Shown: in pieces, positions 33,901 through 45,657 of the stretch
Layout of the letters: each line of letters begins with the position of its first letter
How positions within the stretch are numbered: the first letter of the stretch is position 1
NCBI GenBank assembly: GCA_914767715.1
Contig: OU612066.1
Span: 253,001-317,000, forward strand
From: Membranipora membranacea
Taxonomy: Eukaryota > Bryozoa > Gymnolaemata > Cheilostomatida > Membraniporidae
DNA length: 64,000 nucleotides
Direction: 5' to 3'
Made by a program: the position numbers and the translations under genes
The notes under the pieces: generated by a model
What the model was told of the DNA's origin: nothing
Seen by the model: only the letters and a program-made list of their open reading frames with translations
Databases searched by the model: none

Positions 33901-36900
33901 CCAAACATTGTTTTGTGTATTTTGCTGTGTGTTGGCATTATCATGCCTAGCTGAGGACAACTCACGCTCAGGTTTGATGATTGGATTGCCGCCGAAATCC
34001 CCCTGTGTATCATCGACGATGAGTGGATCAACATAACCAGGCATATGATCGGGCTGGTGCTTCATGAGCTCCCAGTAGAAGTTTGCTGGCTGTTTGTGGT
34101 GATCCTCATCTCCTCTCGTATCAGAAGCTCTTGAGTTAGTGTAAGGATTGGGAGGGCAATCAACCACTGCAATATATGGTCATATGGTAATATATGGTCA
34201 TATGGTAAAATGTGCAGCAATGTTTAGTAATATGTAAACAATAAACAGTTTTCTGTGCTCAAATTTGAGTCTATTTTCTGAGTTCCCTCTCCTCTTTAAG
34301 TACACCGGCTTATCATGAAAATTGCGCATTATAGGAAAATGATTTTGATTTAGGGACTGCACCACGAAAACTCATTTGAAATATCTTTGGTGTAAGGATA
34401 CACATTCATTAATTTCTGCCTGTTTTTGGGAAATCTTCAGAAATTGTTCATAAATTTCTCCATAAAATTGAGTGTTATCAGCTTTCAAACCTTGGCTTAA
34501 ACGATTTGAAAAATCTTGTCCCACTGTATGCTGGATCAGAAAGAGTTTTATTATGCTGCGTGTGTTAAAAATTACCGTAATGGAGAAGGGATAACTACAA
34601 GCTCACAGAACAGACTTGTAAGCAACCATGAAGAAAGAACACAAATCAAATCAGACCAGGTAGTTTGGACGATTTCATGCCATAGACTCAATAATAAATT
34701 CATTATTAAGTCTATGTTTCTAGCATACTTTTACTCTAACCGGAGAGCAATAACTCATACACCCAGAATATATCATTATGTATATATTGTCGCATATCTT
34801 ATATTGACTAAAATAGGCAGAGACTCACTGTTTCCAAAAGCATCTCTATTAGGTAGTTGATATCCTGTGTTGGCAGGCTGCCAAACTTGTTTTGGAGCAT
34901 TCACATTTCTCACTCTGAACTCAATCATTTCAGACTGAGATTTCGGCATCTCAAACGGTTTGATTGGTACAACTACTGGATTCTCAGATCTGTAAATAGA
35001 TAAAATACACAACACAATCTTCACAGCTATGTCTTCTCTGTTATTTCAGTGAGAATACTGCCATTAACCTACTCTGTTATTCTGAGAAATCTCCCATTTT
35101 GTAAATGTTATCAGCATTGTCTATCAAGAACTATTAGATGTGTTTTATCACACAAACCTTTGTCCGAAAGAGAAAGGTCTGGGTTCTTGTCTGGGTTCTG
35201 GAGTCTGATGTTCACCTGTAGAGGTTGTAGTTCTCAGCTGTCTCAGATCAGTCACTGATCCGCTCAGTGGGATGTTCTGGTGAGTGATTGTAGTACCTGG
35301 TGTAGCTCTGGGAAGAGATGTAGCCCTGTGAACTGCTATACGAGGAGAAGTAGGGGGGAGGGCTGAACGCTCCGGCTTACCAATCAGCAACTTACCGCTA
35401 TCAACCTCAGTCTGAAATGACTTGTAAGACGCAGATCTAAAACCACAAAAATCATTGAGCAATTCATATCTTATCGGCCTGGATATGTATCAATCAGGAA
35501 AAAGGAACGCTGGCCTGCAAAATTTACAGAGCTGTCTTTGATCGGGATAAATATAAATCTTACAAAGATCAGAAAATGTATATTGGTAAAAATATACTGT
35601 AGTCCTGCATTTGTTGTGGTGGTGTTGTGTACGGGTATACAGTATATTTGCTGTGGTTGTATTGCTGAGACATACATAACCGGTATCGTGGTGTTGTGTT
35701 GAGATATACCATACCTTTGTTGTGGTGGTGTTGTGTTGGGATATACCATACCTTTGTTGTGGTGGTGTTGTGTTGGGATATACCATACCTTTGCTGTGGT
35801 GGTGTTGGGTTTAGATACACCATGCCTTTGTTGTTGTGGTGTTGTTGAGATATACCATACCTTTGTTGTGGTGCTGTGTTGAGATATATCATACCTTTGT
35901 TGTGGTGTTGTGTTTAGATATACCATACCTTTGTTGTGGTGTTGTGTTGAGATATACCATACCTTTGTTGTGGTGTTGTGTTGAGATATACCATACCTTT
36001 GTTGTGGTGTTGTGTTGAGATATACCATACCTTTGTTGTGGTGTTGTGTTGAGATATACCGTACCTTTGTTGTGGTGGTGTTGTGTTGGGATATACCATA
36101 CCTTTGCTGTGGTGGTGTTGGGTTTAGATACACCATGCCTTTGTTGTTGTGGTGTTGTTGAGATATACCATACCTTTGTTGTGGTGTTGTGTTGAGATAT
36201 ACCATACCTTTGTTGTGGTGTTGTGTTGAGATATATCATACCTTTGTTGTGGTGCTGTGTTGAGATATACCATACCTTTGTTGTGGTGTTGTGTTGAGAT
36301 ATACCATACCTTTGTTGTGGAGGTGTTGTGTTGACAGTCAGTAATCCTCCATATTGAGCCGCAGGGCCGCCGTAGCCTGAGATGTTGTCTCTGGATGCTG
36401 ATCTTGTTATGACGTGGAGTGATCGAGATGGACTCGCCTCTTGACTCAGTGATACATGCGCTCTCGAAATACTTGGTTCTCTGACCCGAACTAATGAGGC
36501 TGTAGCAGCTGACTGCAGTAAGCCATGGGGCTGATTCTGACTGAGGATAGAGGCAGTACGACTTGACTCTACAAACGTTCTGTATACCGTCTCTAAGGAT
36601 GGAGCACCTCTATATAAAATAATAACAGGTGATAATCACATCGATTAGCAATGCAGACGAGATGAGAGACCTGGATTATAATGTGATGTACATAGGCTAC
36701 TATTTAATGTACTCTGTCTCTGTATAAGTGACTGGTTCTCAGGCTCTCAGGCTGTGCTGGGAATTATAACCATAAATATGACAGGATGTGTGTCTGCATA
36801 TATGATAAGAAGGCCGTGTATTGTGTTATGTGTAGAGGTGCTGTTATGGCACCCAAACTACACCAATAAAAACCATTAATTCTTTTCATTTTATCATCCT

Positions 36901-39900
36901 TTTCAAGCCTGTAGAAATAAAACAAACTACCCTCAGAGGAGATAGAAAATATATCAGAAGATATTTCATAATATCAGTCAGGTTTACTTGATGTTTTGTA
37001 GTTGATACTTTTGTCATTTTTTATTTCAATGTGATATATTGCTTTTTAAAATTGCCTGTATTGTATTGTGTTGTTGATCATGTCTAATATTGTAGTTATT
37101 TTCACAGTTGAAACCTTCCAAATGTTTTACGTTGAGTCGCAGTGACCTCTGAAAGTTCATTTTAGGGCAAAAAGTTCCCTTTATAAATTGAGCCCTCTGT
37201 GCCTTGTTATCAAGGTTTTGATTAGTTTATGCTTTCACCATCTAGAGGAGGCACGGAACTAACTGGAGGAGTGAAATTTTAGTAAAGCTTTATGTTTTAG
37301 GCCTCCTGTTTTCGAGTCTTAAAATTGATTTTTGCAATAATGCTGATTAACCCAAGTATGAGGTTATGACCTGTGGTCATATTGGGTACTTCTACGAGAA
37401 TGTCTGAAAATTAGTAATGGTTGTAAGTGATGGTAATAATGGTAATAAATAAGTAATGGTTATTATGACTCGCCCAATAGGTTTATAGAGATTTTTTCCA
37501 TACTACATGTCAGCTCTCAACAAAGTTTAAATGTTTCATGTGCCAAACCAATTTTATCGCCTGTTGATACATGGCTTGCAATAATAAACCTAACCTAACC
37601 TAATCACAGGAATCACACATTAGCGACCGATCTTCCCATACCATACGATCAAAATCTATACATGGAGCCCTACTGATACATTAGTGCATCTTGAACAATA
37701 TTAAATACCTAACATAAGAAAGTATTTCAGATAATAGGAGAGGATACACCCGAGGGTGCTGGGGGCTGGAACAATCAACAATGAAAGCTCCCCCAGTGGG
37801 GCTCGAACCCACAACTCCTGCGGCACTAATCGCCTGGCAGTGAATAGCAAGCGCGCTAACCGATTGCGCCATCTCACCATCCCCAAAAAAAGAATGGGTC
37901 GATGGCGCTAATTAGATAGCCCACTATTCACTACTCGGAGTCGTGTTCTCTCATCCCACAGCAATAATACAATGAGATCCCAGTTATTATCCCGTGCTAT
38001 GAATGGTTGTACCTCAGAGCTGTATTCCTAGATGAATACACACAGACTGTGGATCTGAACTGTGGATTCTGCTGAATGTCTTCTGCAGACTTGATATCAC
38101 AGCACTTTCTTCTGTAAGGCTGCCATTCCCACTGACAGCTGCTTGTGTGTTTGTATTGTTTAGCTGTATCTGAAGAGGCAGACGACATTCTCAGCTCATA
38201 TATTCAGTTAGACTTCTCAATGTTAGGATGACAGACCTGATATACAGATTAATTCTTCTATACTTTGATCACCAAATAATCAAAGAACTCTGAACAGAAA
38301 ATTTTATCCACCTGAGACCACTACAACCGTCTGCAGACTTATCATGCTAATCTACATTATTCATGTTATTCATTCTATGAATATTAGTGGTGCTGTGAGT
38401 GATCCCTGGATGATGTGAGCTGCGTATCTCTCTCTCTCTATGTCTCTATGTCTCACAGACTAGCCGTACCGTACCTGGGTATACCTGCGCTGTGCACTAC
38501 CTGCCCTGACCACACACAGCTTGTTATATACTGCTGAGATCTATGTACATGTATATATACTGAGTATTAGCTGAGTGACAGAGTCGCGTTACGGAGCCTT
38601 ATATTATATTCTATTATATATACACACTAGATACAATAATCCTTTATCGTTATATTTACACTGAGGTATCAGTTTATTTTTGTGAAGCCTTGTATGATAT
38701 ATATACATGTAGTCATGTATATATATAGATATCATATATATGTATAATAGAGTCCTGACTCTGAGTACTGGGACTGCTGCCTTGTCATATATAAGAGATC
38801 AAGAAGTGAGAGAGCAACATTCCACAATCAGTATCAAACTTTCAAAATTAGCGGCACCGACATGTTACATAGCTTCTTGTTCCTACCAAACACTTGGAGC
38901 TGGAGGTAATAACCCTTACACTGACTGGGGTTGTTCATTGCTTATTGCTTACATTGTGGGATGTTTTGCTGATCCACAGAAACTTGCACAAATATGTGGT
39001 TAAAAGTCTTAATTTTTTAATGATAAGAATAGTTGAAGTGGGTGATTTTGTGTCTGAACAAAATTCTATCATATGCTACTGGAAATTTAGATTATCACAG
39101 AGAAAGTAGAAATATTCCTATACTCTGTAAAAACAGGCACAACATATATACCTATATGTGATCAGTATAACACGGCCACCTGCCTGCGGCGCCCCGTATG
39201 AAGACTGTATGTATGTATAGCTTGTATATATAGCTTGTATATATAGCTTGTATGTATTGTGTTAATTGAGAATTGATAATCTTCACTCCTATGATGAATG
39301 ATATTGCAGATTTAGGGATTTGTTCTTATAAATATCTATCTATGTAATAGTTCCTATAAATCTATGTATGTGGTAGGATGTGTTAGGATGTGCTAGGCTA
39401 GGATGTAATACCCTGCTAGGTTAATCAGGCTTGTTCTCTGTGTGTAAACATGAATAGTGATATAATATTCTCCTATAACATTATATTATTAGGATGTGTG
39501 AATCTTTAGTTTAGGAATTGGACATTAGTCATGTATGATCCAGTAATGGATAATTAAACTTTATATGTAAACAATGTCAGAAAATCCTCATATTCATTCA
39601 GAGGCCTGGAAGGATATTTTCAGTAATATTTGTAGAAATTCAGCTTTGACCAGGTTTTGATTGTGTCGAAAACACCTAGTTGGCCCATATTTGACAACAT
39701 ATATGCTGCAATATTAACATAACTATGAACCTGCAACGCTGGAACCTAATTAAATTCTAACTTAATCAGAAGAACAGTGGGTTTGAATTAATACATTACT
39801 ATTCTTGAACTATACCCATACTTAAGGGTATGAAGGCTTTATTATTCTTACTCGCTATTCGTTAACTCAACCCAAACCCGTCCCGTTCCGCACCCTGACC

Positions 39901-41436
39901 GCGGTCAAAGACAAGAGGGGTGTGGGGGGGGGAGGGGTCTACAGTAAACAAGAAGATCACTTATCTATCTGACAGTCCCTGATTGTTTGTGTCTTATCAT
40001 TATAACAAGTGATCGATATCTCTAGTCCATTTGCTGTTAATGAACGGTGCCCCCCCCCCAACACTCAGAGTTACATAGAAAAAGTTTGTTCCCTCTGTGG
40101 TTGCAGAGGGATATTGTAAATACCGCGCCTTAATACCAAACATTTGCAATATCCCTCCGCAATCACAGAGGGAACAAACTTGTTCTAGGTTCAAATGAGA
40201 TGAAACACTTCGGCACCGTTCTACCAGGTTCTACTGCACACAAAGCTTCCAAGAGACCCAAATTCCGGCTAACCAGTCGATATTATCATAGCGGCATATC
40301 ACAGTATAAATACACAAATAGTATGAGCACCAGTCATACCCCCCTCCCTGGTCACACTTACCTGATTACAGATATAGTTATATTATCTCCTCCTGATTCT
40401 ATAATCTGCATAGCATTAGCATGAGTAGATAGTCTAACATCGCTGTCATCATTAACACCAGTAATTATGTCCCCTTCTTCTAACCCTGCATAGTAGGCTT
40501 TGCTGTTAACTCGAACCTACAGTAATATATACACATCTATAGAATAACCTACCACGAGATCTCAGAGTTTGAGGTAGATAATCCACGTATAGAGTAAGAT
40601 CACTATGACTGCACACGATACTCGTATCTCATCACTCGATAAATTATATATTAACAACATTTCATTTCCATCTGTATATTTTATAATATTAACAGTAAGT
40701 CTGAGAGGGCAGTGAGGGCAGTATGTATGTATGTATGTATGTATGTATGTGTGTGTGTATGTATGAGTGTGTGTGTATGTATGTATGCGTGTATGTATGT
40801 GTGTGTGTATGTATGTGTGTGTGTATGAGTGTATGTATGAGTGTATGTATGTGTGTGTGTATGTATGTATGTATGTATGTATGTGTGTATGAGTGTATGT
40901 ATGTATGTATGTATGTATGTATGTATGTATGTGTGTGTGTATGTATGTGTGTGTGTATGAGTGTATGTATGTATGTATGTGTGTGTGTATGTATGTATGT
41001 ATGTATGTATGTATGTATGTATGTGTGTGAGTGTATGTATGAGTGTATGTATGAGTGTATGTATGCATGTGTATTAGGTAGGGAGAAAAGTAGCCTCTGC
41101 CTGTCTGTACAGCAGATTTTCTCCTCATCTGTTGTTTATCATCAAACAACAACTCAATGCGCAAAAAAAATCAGTGTCTGATATTATCACCTGCTGAACA
41201 CGCTGGATAATTGAATTATCTCATGTGTTATTCCTGCTAAATTTACCAGAAAAAGCACAATTAATTAACATACTCGGCTATCAGAGCATATTTTGTGTGA
41301 CACTTCATATAGTTAGGTTACTTCTCACCTTAGCGACCTGAAGAGGACATCCGTAATCAGCTCCTCCGCTGAGCCTGAACCCCCACGGACCTCCATCTGC
41401 AAGTTTAATAGTGTGTTCAGTCCCCATACCATCCAT
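30993..41436 (-). CDS. SYNPO2: Synaptopodin-2-like protein with N-terminal PDZ, 11 exons
   Basis: Exons on the minus strand: 41436-41329, 40516-40362, 36609-36310, 35436-35158, 34989-34829, 34166-33966, 33535-33308, 33128-32668, 32347-32113, 31974-31867, 31252-30993. All phases fit; 831 codons plus stop. Residues about 8-90 form a PDZ domain whose start (GGPWGFRLSGG, then CPLQVAKV) matches vertebrate synaptopodin-2 closely. The rest is mostly disordered. NHGKGVEIFRRNQERAAEFT resembles the G-KG--(L/M)F-KR--R----(V/T)VD block of synaptopodins, and APKQVWQPANTGY resembles their C-terminal VWKP segment. No LIM domain follows, which argues against PDLIM. Synaptopodins bind actin and alpha-actinin at Z-discs and stress fibres; that role is inferred here. 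The start is the first Met of the PDZ exon, and the frame stays open further upstream. Two introns have arrays at their donors. Confidence 0.8.
32551..32662. repeat. 14-bp minisatellite beside a donor (synaptopodin-like gene)
   Basis: About eight copies of TTATCATATCTTAG (minus strand). The array starts about 6 nt after the donor CAG|gtatag at 32667, and the first intron bases merge into it. Each unit ends in an acceptor-like CTTAG. Confidence 0.9.
34681..34716. mobile_element. 36-bp palindrome with the ends of the fold-back element
   Basis: The sequence begins CATAGACTCAATAATAAA and ends with the complement CATTATTAAGTCTATG, almost identical to the termini of the element at 21663-23430 joined together. 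The flanking 8-mers TTTCATGC and TTTCTAGC agree at 6 of 8 positions. It may be an extreme internal-deletion copy. It lies in an intron of the synaptopodin-like gene. Confidence 0.5.
35607..36333 (-). repeat. 31-34-bp minisatellite made of donor copies (synaptopodin-like intron 3)
   Basis: Some 21 units follow, on the minus strand, CAACACAACACCACAACAAAG then GTATGGTATATCT. The end of exon 3 (coding VNTTPPQQR) is itself the first unit, and the true donor is CAACAAAG|GTATGG at 36309. The same AAAG|GTATGG donor recurs in most units. The exon 3 frame stays open through the array to about 35889. Confidence 0.95.
37797..37886 (-). mobile_element. tRNA-derived SINE or tRNA pseudogene
   Basis: The minus strand has an A-box-like GATGGCGCAATCGGTTAGCG (near 37872) and a perfect B-box GGTTCGAGCCC (near 37799) inside a good T-arm (GTGGG/CCCAC). 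The two boxes are about 17 nt further apart than in an intronless short tRNA, and the acceptor stem does not pair, so it is not a working tRNA. The A-box region resembles tRNA-Ile(UAU). It lies in an intron. Confidence 0.65.
38013..38188 (-). CDS. Possible alternative first exon of the synaptopodin-like gene
   Basis: An ATG at 38188 opens a 58-codon frame (MSSASSDTAKQYKHTSSC at its start) that ends at a donor CTGAG|gtacaa in phase 2. This is the same phase as PDZ exon 2, so it would splice in frame into exon 3 and give a protein without the PDZ domain. No pyrimidine-rich acceptor precedes it, which favours a first exon over a cassette exon. There is no homology support. Confidence 0.4.
40076..40187. 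mobile_element. 112-bp MITE, same family as 3111-3203
   Basis: Arms of about 45 bp (TAGAAAAAGTTTGTTCCCTC at the left, complement of TAGAACAAGTTTGTTCCCTC at the right) flank a short loop. The terminus TAGAACAAGTTTG is shared with 3111-3203. A target duplication is no longer recognisable. It lies in the synaptopodin-like gene, downstream of exon 2. Confidence 0.75.
40720..41066. repeat. GTAT/GTGT microsatellite
   Basis: A long run of GTAT with GTGT and GAGT variants in intron 1 of the synaptopodin-like gene. The open frames on both strands (Tyr-Ile-His-Thr or Met-Tyr-Val-Cys repeats) are artefacts. Confidence 0.97.
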
Positions 41437-41699
41437 ACTGTCTATGTTATCGATCTGTGTGACTAGTGTGTGCTCACTGCAGCTCTCAGTGTATCTACAC
41501 ACTAGTAAGTCATATATCTCCTCAACCTGCAGTGTCACCTCACAGCAAGTCAAAGTCTATATAAAACAGCTAACAGTATCAAGAAATAGGTCACATCAGC
41601 CTCAAGGTAACAGAAATATTAGGTCATGATGAAGTTTTATACACGAGCTGACAATTTGTTATTACAATTAGAGATGTTAGATTCACGCATCCATCATGA

Positions 41700-43805
41700 T
41701 ATACACATTGACTCCTGCAATGAAAGGCGCCGATTGATGAACAGCGATCACAATGCTGCACAATCTATGAGTATCATAATAATAGAGAAATAGAGATTAT
41801 TTGTTATCTTTAATGTATTATAGTTAATATAACTCTTACTACAGATTAAAGAATAATGACCATACACCAGTACACAAGTCTTAGGTGAGGATAACTACTG
41901 CATAAGAGGATCTCATATCTAACTTACTTATGATTGGTTGACCATCTTTAAATCATAAACACAAAATGTTACATAATCCTTCATTTATCGATTAATCAAA
42001 GAGCACAGAAAATCTCACTCTGAAGCGGAACGACAAAAAGTAAAATCATAACAGAAAACGATCAGGTCTTGATATTTTCGAATAACATTATTAGGATTTT
42101 TTTAACACTTTAATCTTATTCTCGTGCAAAGAGTACCAAAGAAAATTAAAAAAGAAAGAGAGAGAACACGCTTGTGCTGCATGGTTGCAATATTCTGTCT
42201 TAGTTATTGGGCGAATGGACATGGGTAAGTAGAAGAAGTGATAATATTGAGATTGTTTTCAGGGGAACGGTAGGATGTAGCAATCTTTTCTAAGGTATAA
42301 ATATGAAACAATAAATAAAATTTGGAGCAAAGTGCGTCAATATCTAAGAGCATATCACAATTAAAAAATTCTAATATATTAATAGAATAGAAAGAATATT
42401 AAGTCTTCTGCATAAAGAAAAAGTTAATGAATGACTTGTAAGGATGGATCTTATGAAAATCAGCGATTATACGGAGTGCAGTATATTTTTTGTTGATATT
42501 TTTTCCTATCAAATGTTTTTAACATTCACTCGAAAATCTAGTAATCTTGTAGCGTGTGATTTTTGTAGTTTACTACCCATATTCAACACAAAATTCTATG
42601 TTGGGTTATACCAAAATTTAAATACTGTGATCTTTTTAAAGTTATACAGGTAGTTTAACCTGATACATTTGCCAATATTGATTATTTAAATTTAGATCTT
42701 GTTACATAGCTGCACGCTGATCACGTGATATACTATTGCATGCATGATTATTCACTTAGATGGAGTACCATCACAAGGAATTTGGTGTGACGATCCGAGT
42801 TCAATTTTACTATTTGGGGGTGGGTACATGTTCGGTACGCGTATTAAATTGACTCTAACGATCAGAGATACACATGATAATAGTGTAGACTGTAGTTTCA
42901 ATGTCAGTGTGACATAGCTGTTCAAGTTCATGGCGACAGGAAAAAACAGTGTCCTCTACATATTCTCTACTAAGGATATGTCGTCCAAATACAAGATTGA
43001 GACTTTTTGTCAGAGTTTTGTACTCAGAGGATACTGAGAGATTGTATATGTGATGAGATAGAGACCTATAAGTCTGTCTTACTACATTCACTACATTGAG
43101 CAAGGAGTGAGAGCGCCTGCATTGAGCAACAATATTCATCCAGTTGACCACCCAAGGTAAAGAACTTGGTAAATGGCTCTGTAAAAAATGTTTGCTCTAT
43201 TTCGATGATACTGCAGGTGATTATAAAATATCGCAGCCAATGCCATGACTCCTATATGCTTCAGGGAGCCCATGTTTGGATGAGATATTTGGTTGATTTG
43301 CGAACCTTACCTTGTGGAAACACTGTCTGTCTGTGTGTCTCGTAATGACATATTATCAGGATTTAACATTACAAAATTGGATGCGAATGCATTGAAAGTG
43401 TGAAAGAGGAGAAATCCGCGCCTGAGAGAGAGAGGAACCATAGACAAAACATAATGGGGCTCCGCTAGATATCTCTTATAAGGGACTGCTCATTTTAATT
43501 TCCAGACAAGGTTCATTTCCATATCTCCCTCTTATATTTTTAAGACAGATAACTGTATGTAGATTTTAGACCTAAACAGCTGCATATGAGAGTGTGATCT
43601 ATCTTTACTCCTTGGCCTTGATAATTAAATGGAATTCCATAAAATCTCCCTTGCAGCTAATCGAAAATTGGGTAAACAGAATTGCTCAAAGTAAAACTGC
43701 ACACATGCCAACAGTTTCACTTTATTGTTTACACTTTTTATTGATTTTATTGGCTTGATGGTTTTGAATGCTTTGAAAAGCTACCTCATCATTGGTCAAA
43801 TTTCA
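41700..43805. other. Intergenic, divergent promoters
   Basis: This lies between the 5' ends of the synaptopodin-like and MZB1-like genes. A 98-codon minus-strand frame at 42855-43151 (start VNWMNIVAQCRRSHSLLNVV) is ordinary in composition but has no recognised homology. Nothing else stands out. Confidence 0.4.
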
Positions 43806-43824
43806 CGTGGGTGTTTCTAATTGG
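43806..43824 (-). promoter_or_regulatory. ER stress element (ERSE), exact consensus
   Basis: Read on the minus strand this is CCAAT-N9-CCACG with no mismatch, the ERSE bound by NF-Y and ATF6/XBP1. It starts 179 bp before the MZB1-like ATG. The overlapping CACGTGG adds an ACGT core. ERSEs work in both orientations. The consensus is established knowledge; that it acts here is inferred from its position before an ER-retained protein. Confidence 0.65.
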
Positions 43825-44002
43825 CTGTAGTTTGTATAGGGAAGCAAGGAAGCACTTGCAAGCACTGGAACTTTGTGGCTGAAGCGTTGATCTTTACTTA
43901 CTTTGTTTCCTAACATCTGGTGTACACCAGACAGATTACCATTCTTTCACCTATATCAAGTCACATCAGGAGGTTAGAAATCACAGACATCTGACAGTCA
44001 CA

Positions 44003-45657
44003 ATGAACAAACTAAGTAATCTCAGTATAGGCTGCTTAGTGCTGCTCATTATAACAGGTTTGTTAGTAGTGGCAAAGGCTGAGGATATGCTGGAGGAGGC
44101 TGAGCCCCTAGAGGAGCCTCCCACAGTACCTTATGATGCTGAAGATGAAGATGAGATGCCTGAGGATAGACCAGGAGAGCAAGTGCTTAACTCAGTTAAG
44201 TGGTCAGCACCTAACCTTAGCGATGAGGAGCAGCACTCCACAAGACTACCAACAAGCCTAAAATGTGATGGCTGTACTGCTATAGCTTATCAGGTCAGTC
44301 AATCCTTACCTCCTGGGTAAATCACATGTATCACCATCATAGTTGTTGCTGTTTCCATCAACCTGGTGCAAGAGTCAGATCATATAAGTTCTCTTGTACG
44401 TAACGATATTCCGCCGTTCCTTGCATTGTTATGAGCAGTCTGAATGAGAAGCTCTCGATATGCTATAAGCGAGTTCTATCAATGGCTCTGCCCAGATGAA
44501 CTACTCTCCACAACATTTACAGACTACCAGGCAATGAATGGAGCTGACCGTTGATGGAGACAGGCTAACTGACCAGTTCTGTACATGTTTTTGTATCACT
44601 CCTTGGTTATATATTGTAGATTGGTCTTATTGTCAGTTCATACCATAAACACAAGTATGATAAGAAAGGAAAGATGGCACCGGAGTCCGAGGTGATTGAA
44701 CTGTTCGAAAAAATATGCAGCAAACCAACATTCGATAAGTAAGTTCTTCTAATATAATACTCTGATATCGTAATATTTTTTGAATGAGTAAGTTCTGAAC
44801 AGAAACAGGTCATTTACAGTAATAAATTCCCATAAAATATTGCATTGTTCTTGGCTCAAAATTATTTTTTAATATATTTCTTTATATTATTTACTAAACT
44901 AGTTACATATGCAGTTGTCTGTCACAAAGCCAAGAGCAGATAACTCTGTCACGGAAAATGAATGACAGGAATGGTTTATGATGCAATTATTATAATTATT
45001 ATGAACTTTATTAACCACCGACCAATGCATGAAGCAAATAAGACCATGTGAATGCTTTATAATGTATAGTTATGGACTGAAGACATATAACGGAGAGAAT
45101 AGATTATCAGGGCCAGGTACTGATGCAGTAGATGAGCCTGGAATGATGCAGGGAGGAGGCAGGTGGCCTTACAGGTATGTACAACTACAGCAATATGTGA
45201 GATCATTGCATATAGATCTGTAATAAAATAACGAGTAGGCAGCCATGCTTGTTAATAGTAATAATGTTTTGTCTTCCAAATTTTTGCCAGGTACGACTTA
45301 TCAGAGTGTGGAACTCCAACTTATAGTATACCGGATAGTAATAATAAGAATGATGAATTCGACTTGCTAAGCGGAATAATAATTGTAAAAGTTGTGTCAA
45401 TGCTTGAAAATCAGCAATAGAGTACATATCTGGTAATGGCCGCGATGTTTTATATTCTGTATTTATATTTGACATACAGGTTATTTAGTATGTGCGGTGA
45501 GATAGTTGGAGAGCTAGATGAGTATGAGCTGTATCAGTACATCACAGAGAATGGAATAGAAGACTTAAAATCATATCTGTGTGATAATACAGAAATAACA
45601 GAACTTAACTCATGTGCTGGAGTCCCTAATACTAGAACTGGCAAGGTAGAGCTGTAA
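44003..45657 (+). CDS. MZB1: MZB1-like ER-resident protein (saposin-like), complete, 4 exons
   Basis: MZB1 (pERp1) is an ER-lumenal cofactor of oxidative folding that in mammals helps immunoglobulin assembly with GRP94. Exons: 44003-44293, 44620-44738, 45070-45174, 45480-45657; phases agree; 230 codons plus stop. An N-terminal signal peptide (hydrophobic core GCLVLLIITGLLVV) is followed by an acidic stretch (DAEDEDEMPEDR) and the CxxC motif CDGC. The family blocks RLSGPG and GGRWPYRLFSMCGE match MZB1 better than canopy proteins. Six cysteines (CDGC, ICSKP, MCGE, LCDN, SCAG) fit the saposin-like pattern. The C-terminus KVEL is a KDEL-type retrieval signal. There is no adaptive immunity in invertebrates, so the client must differ. 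A dispersed-repeat copy ends about 20 nt before exon 3. After the stop, a segment like the exon end (ACTGG-AAGGTAGAGCTGTAAC) is repeated once. Confidence 0.9.
44996..45048 (+). repeat. Dispersed repeat, copy 2 (see 7572-7695)
   Basis: This 53-bp stretch matches the left part of the 7572-7695 element with about four differences. It lies in the last third of MZB1-like intron 2, close to the exon 3 acceptor. Confidence 0.8.

Noticed and set aside
35471-36239. Frames of 244 and about 100 codons on the minus strand and a 60-codon frame on the plus strand
   Set aside because: Translations of the intron 3 minisatellite of the synaptopodin-like gene; reported only as possible intron read-through.
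37797-37886. Functional tRNA gene
   Set aside because: The acceptor stem does not pair and the A-box to B-box distance is too large without a plausible intron; a SINE or pseudogene is likelier.
40562-41181. Frames of 200 and 152 codons over the GTAT tract
   Set aside because: Simple microsatellite translation on both strands.
42855-43151. 98-codon minus-strand frame as a gene
   Set aside because: No recognised homology, no supporting splice or start context; length is not exceptional for AT-rich intergenic DNA.
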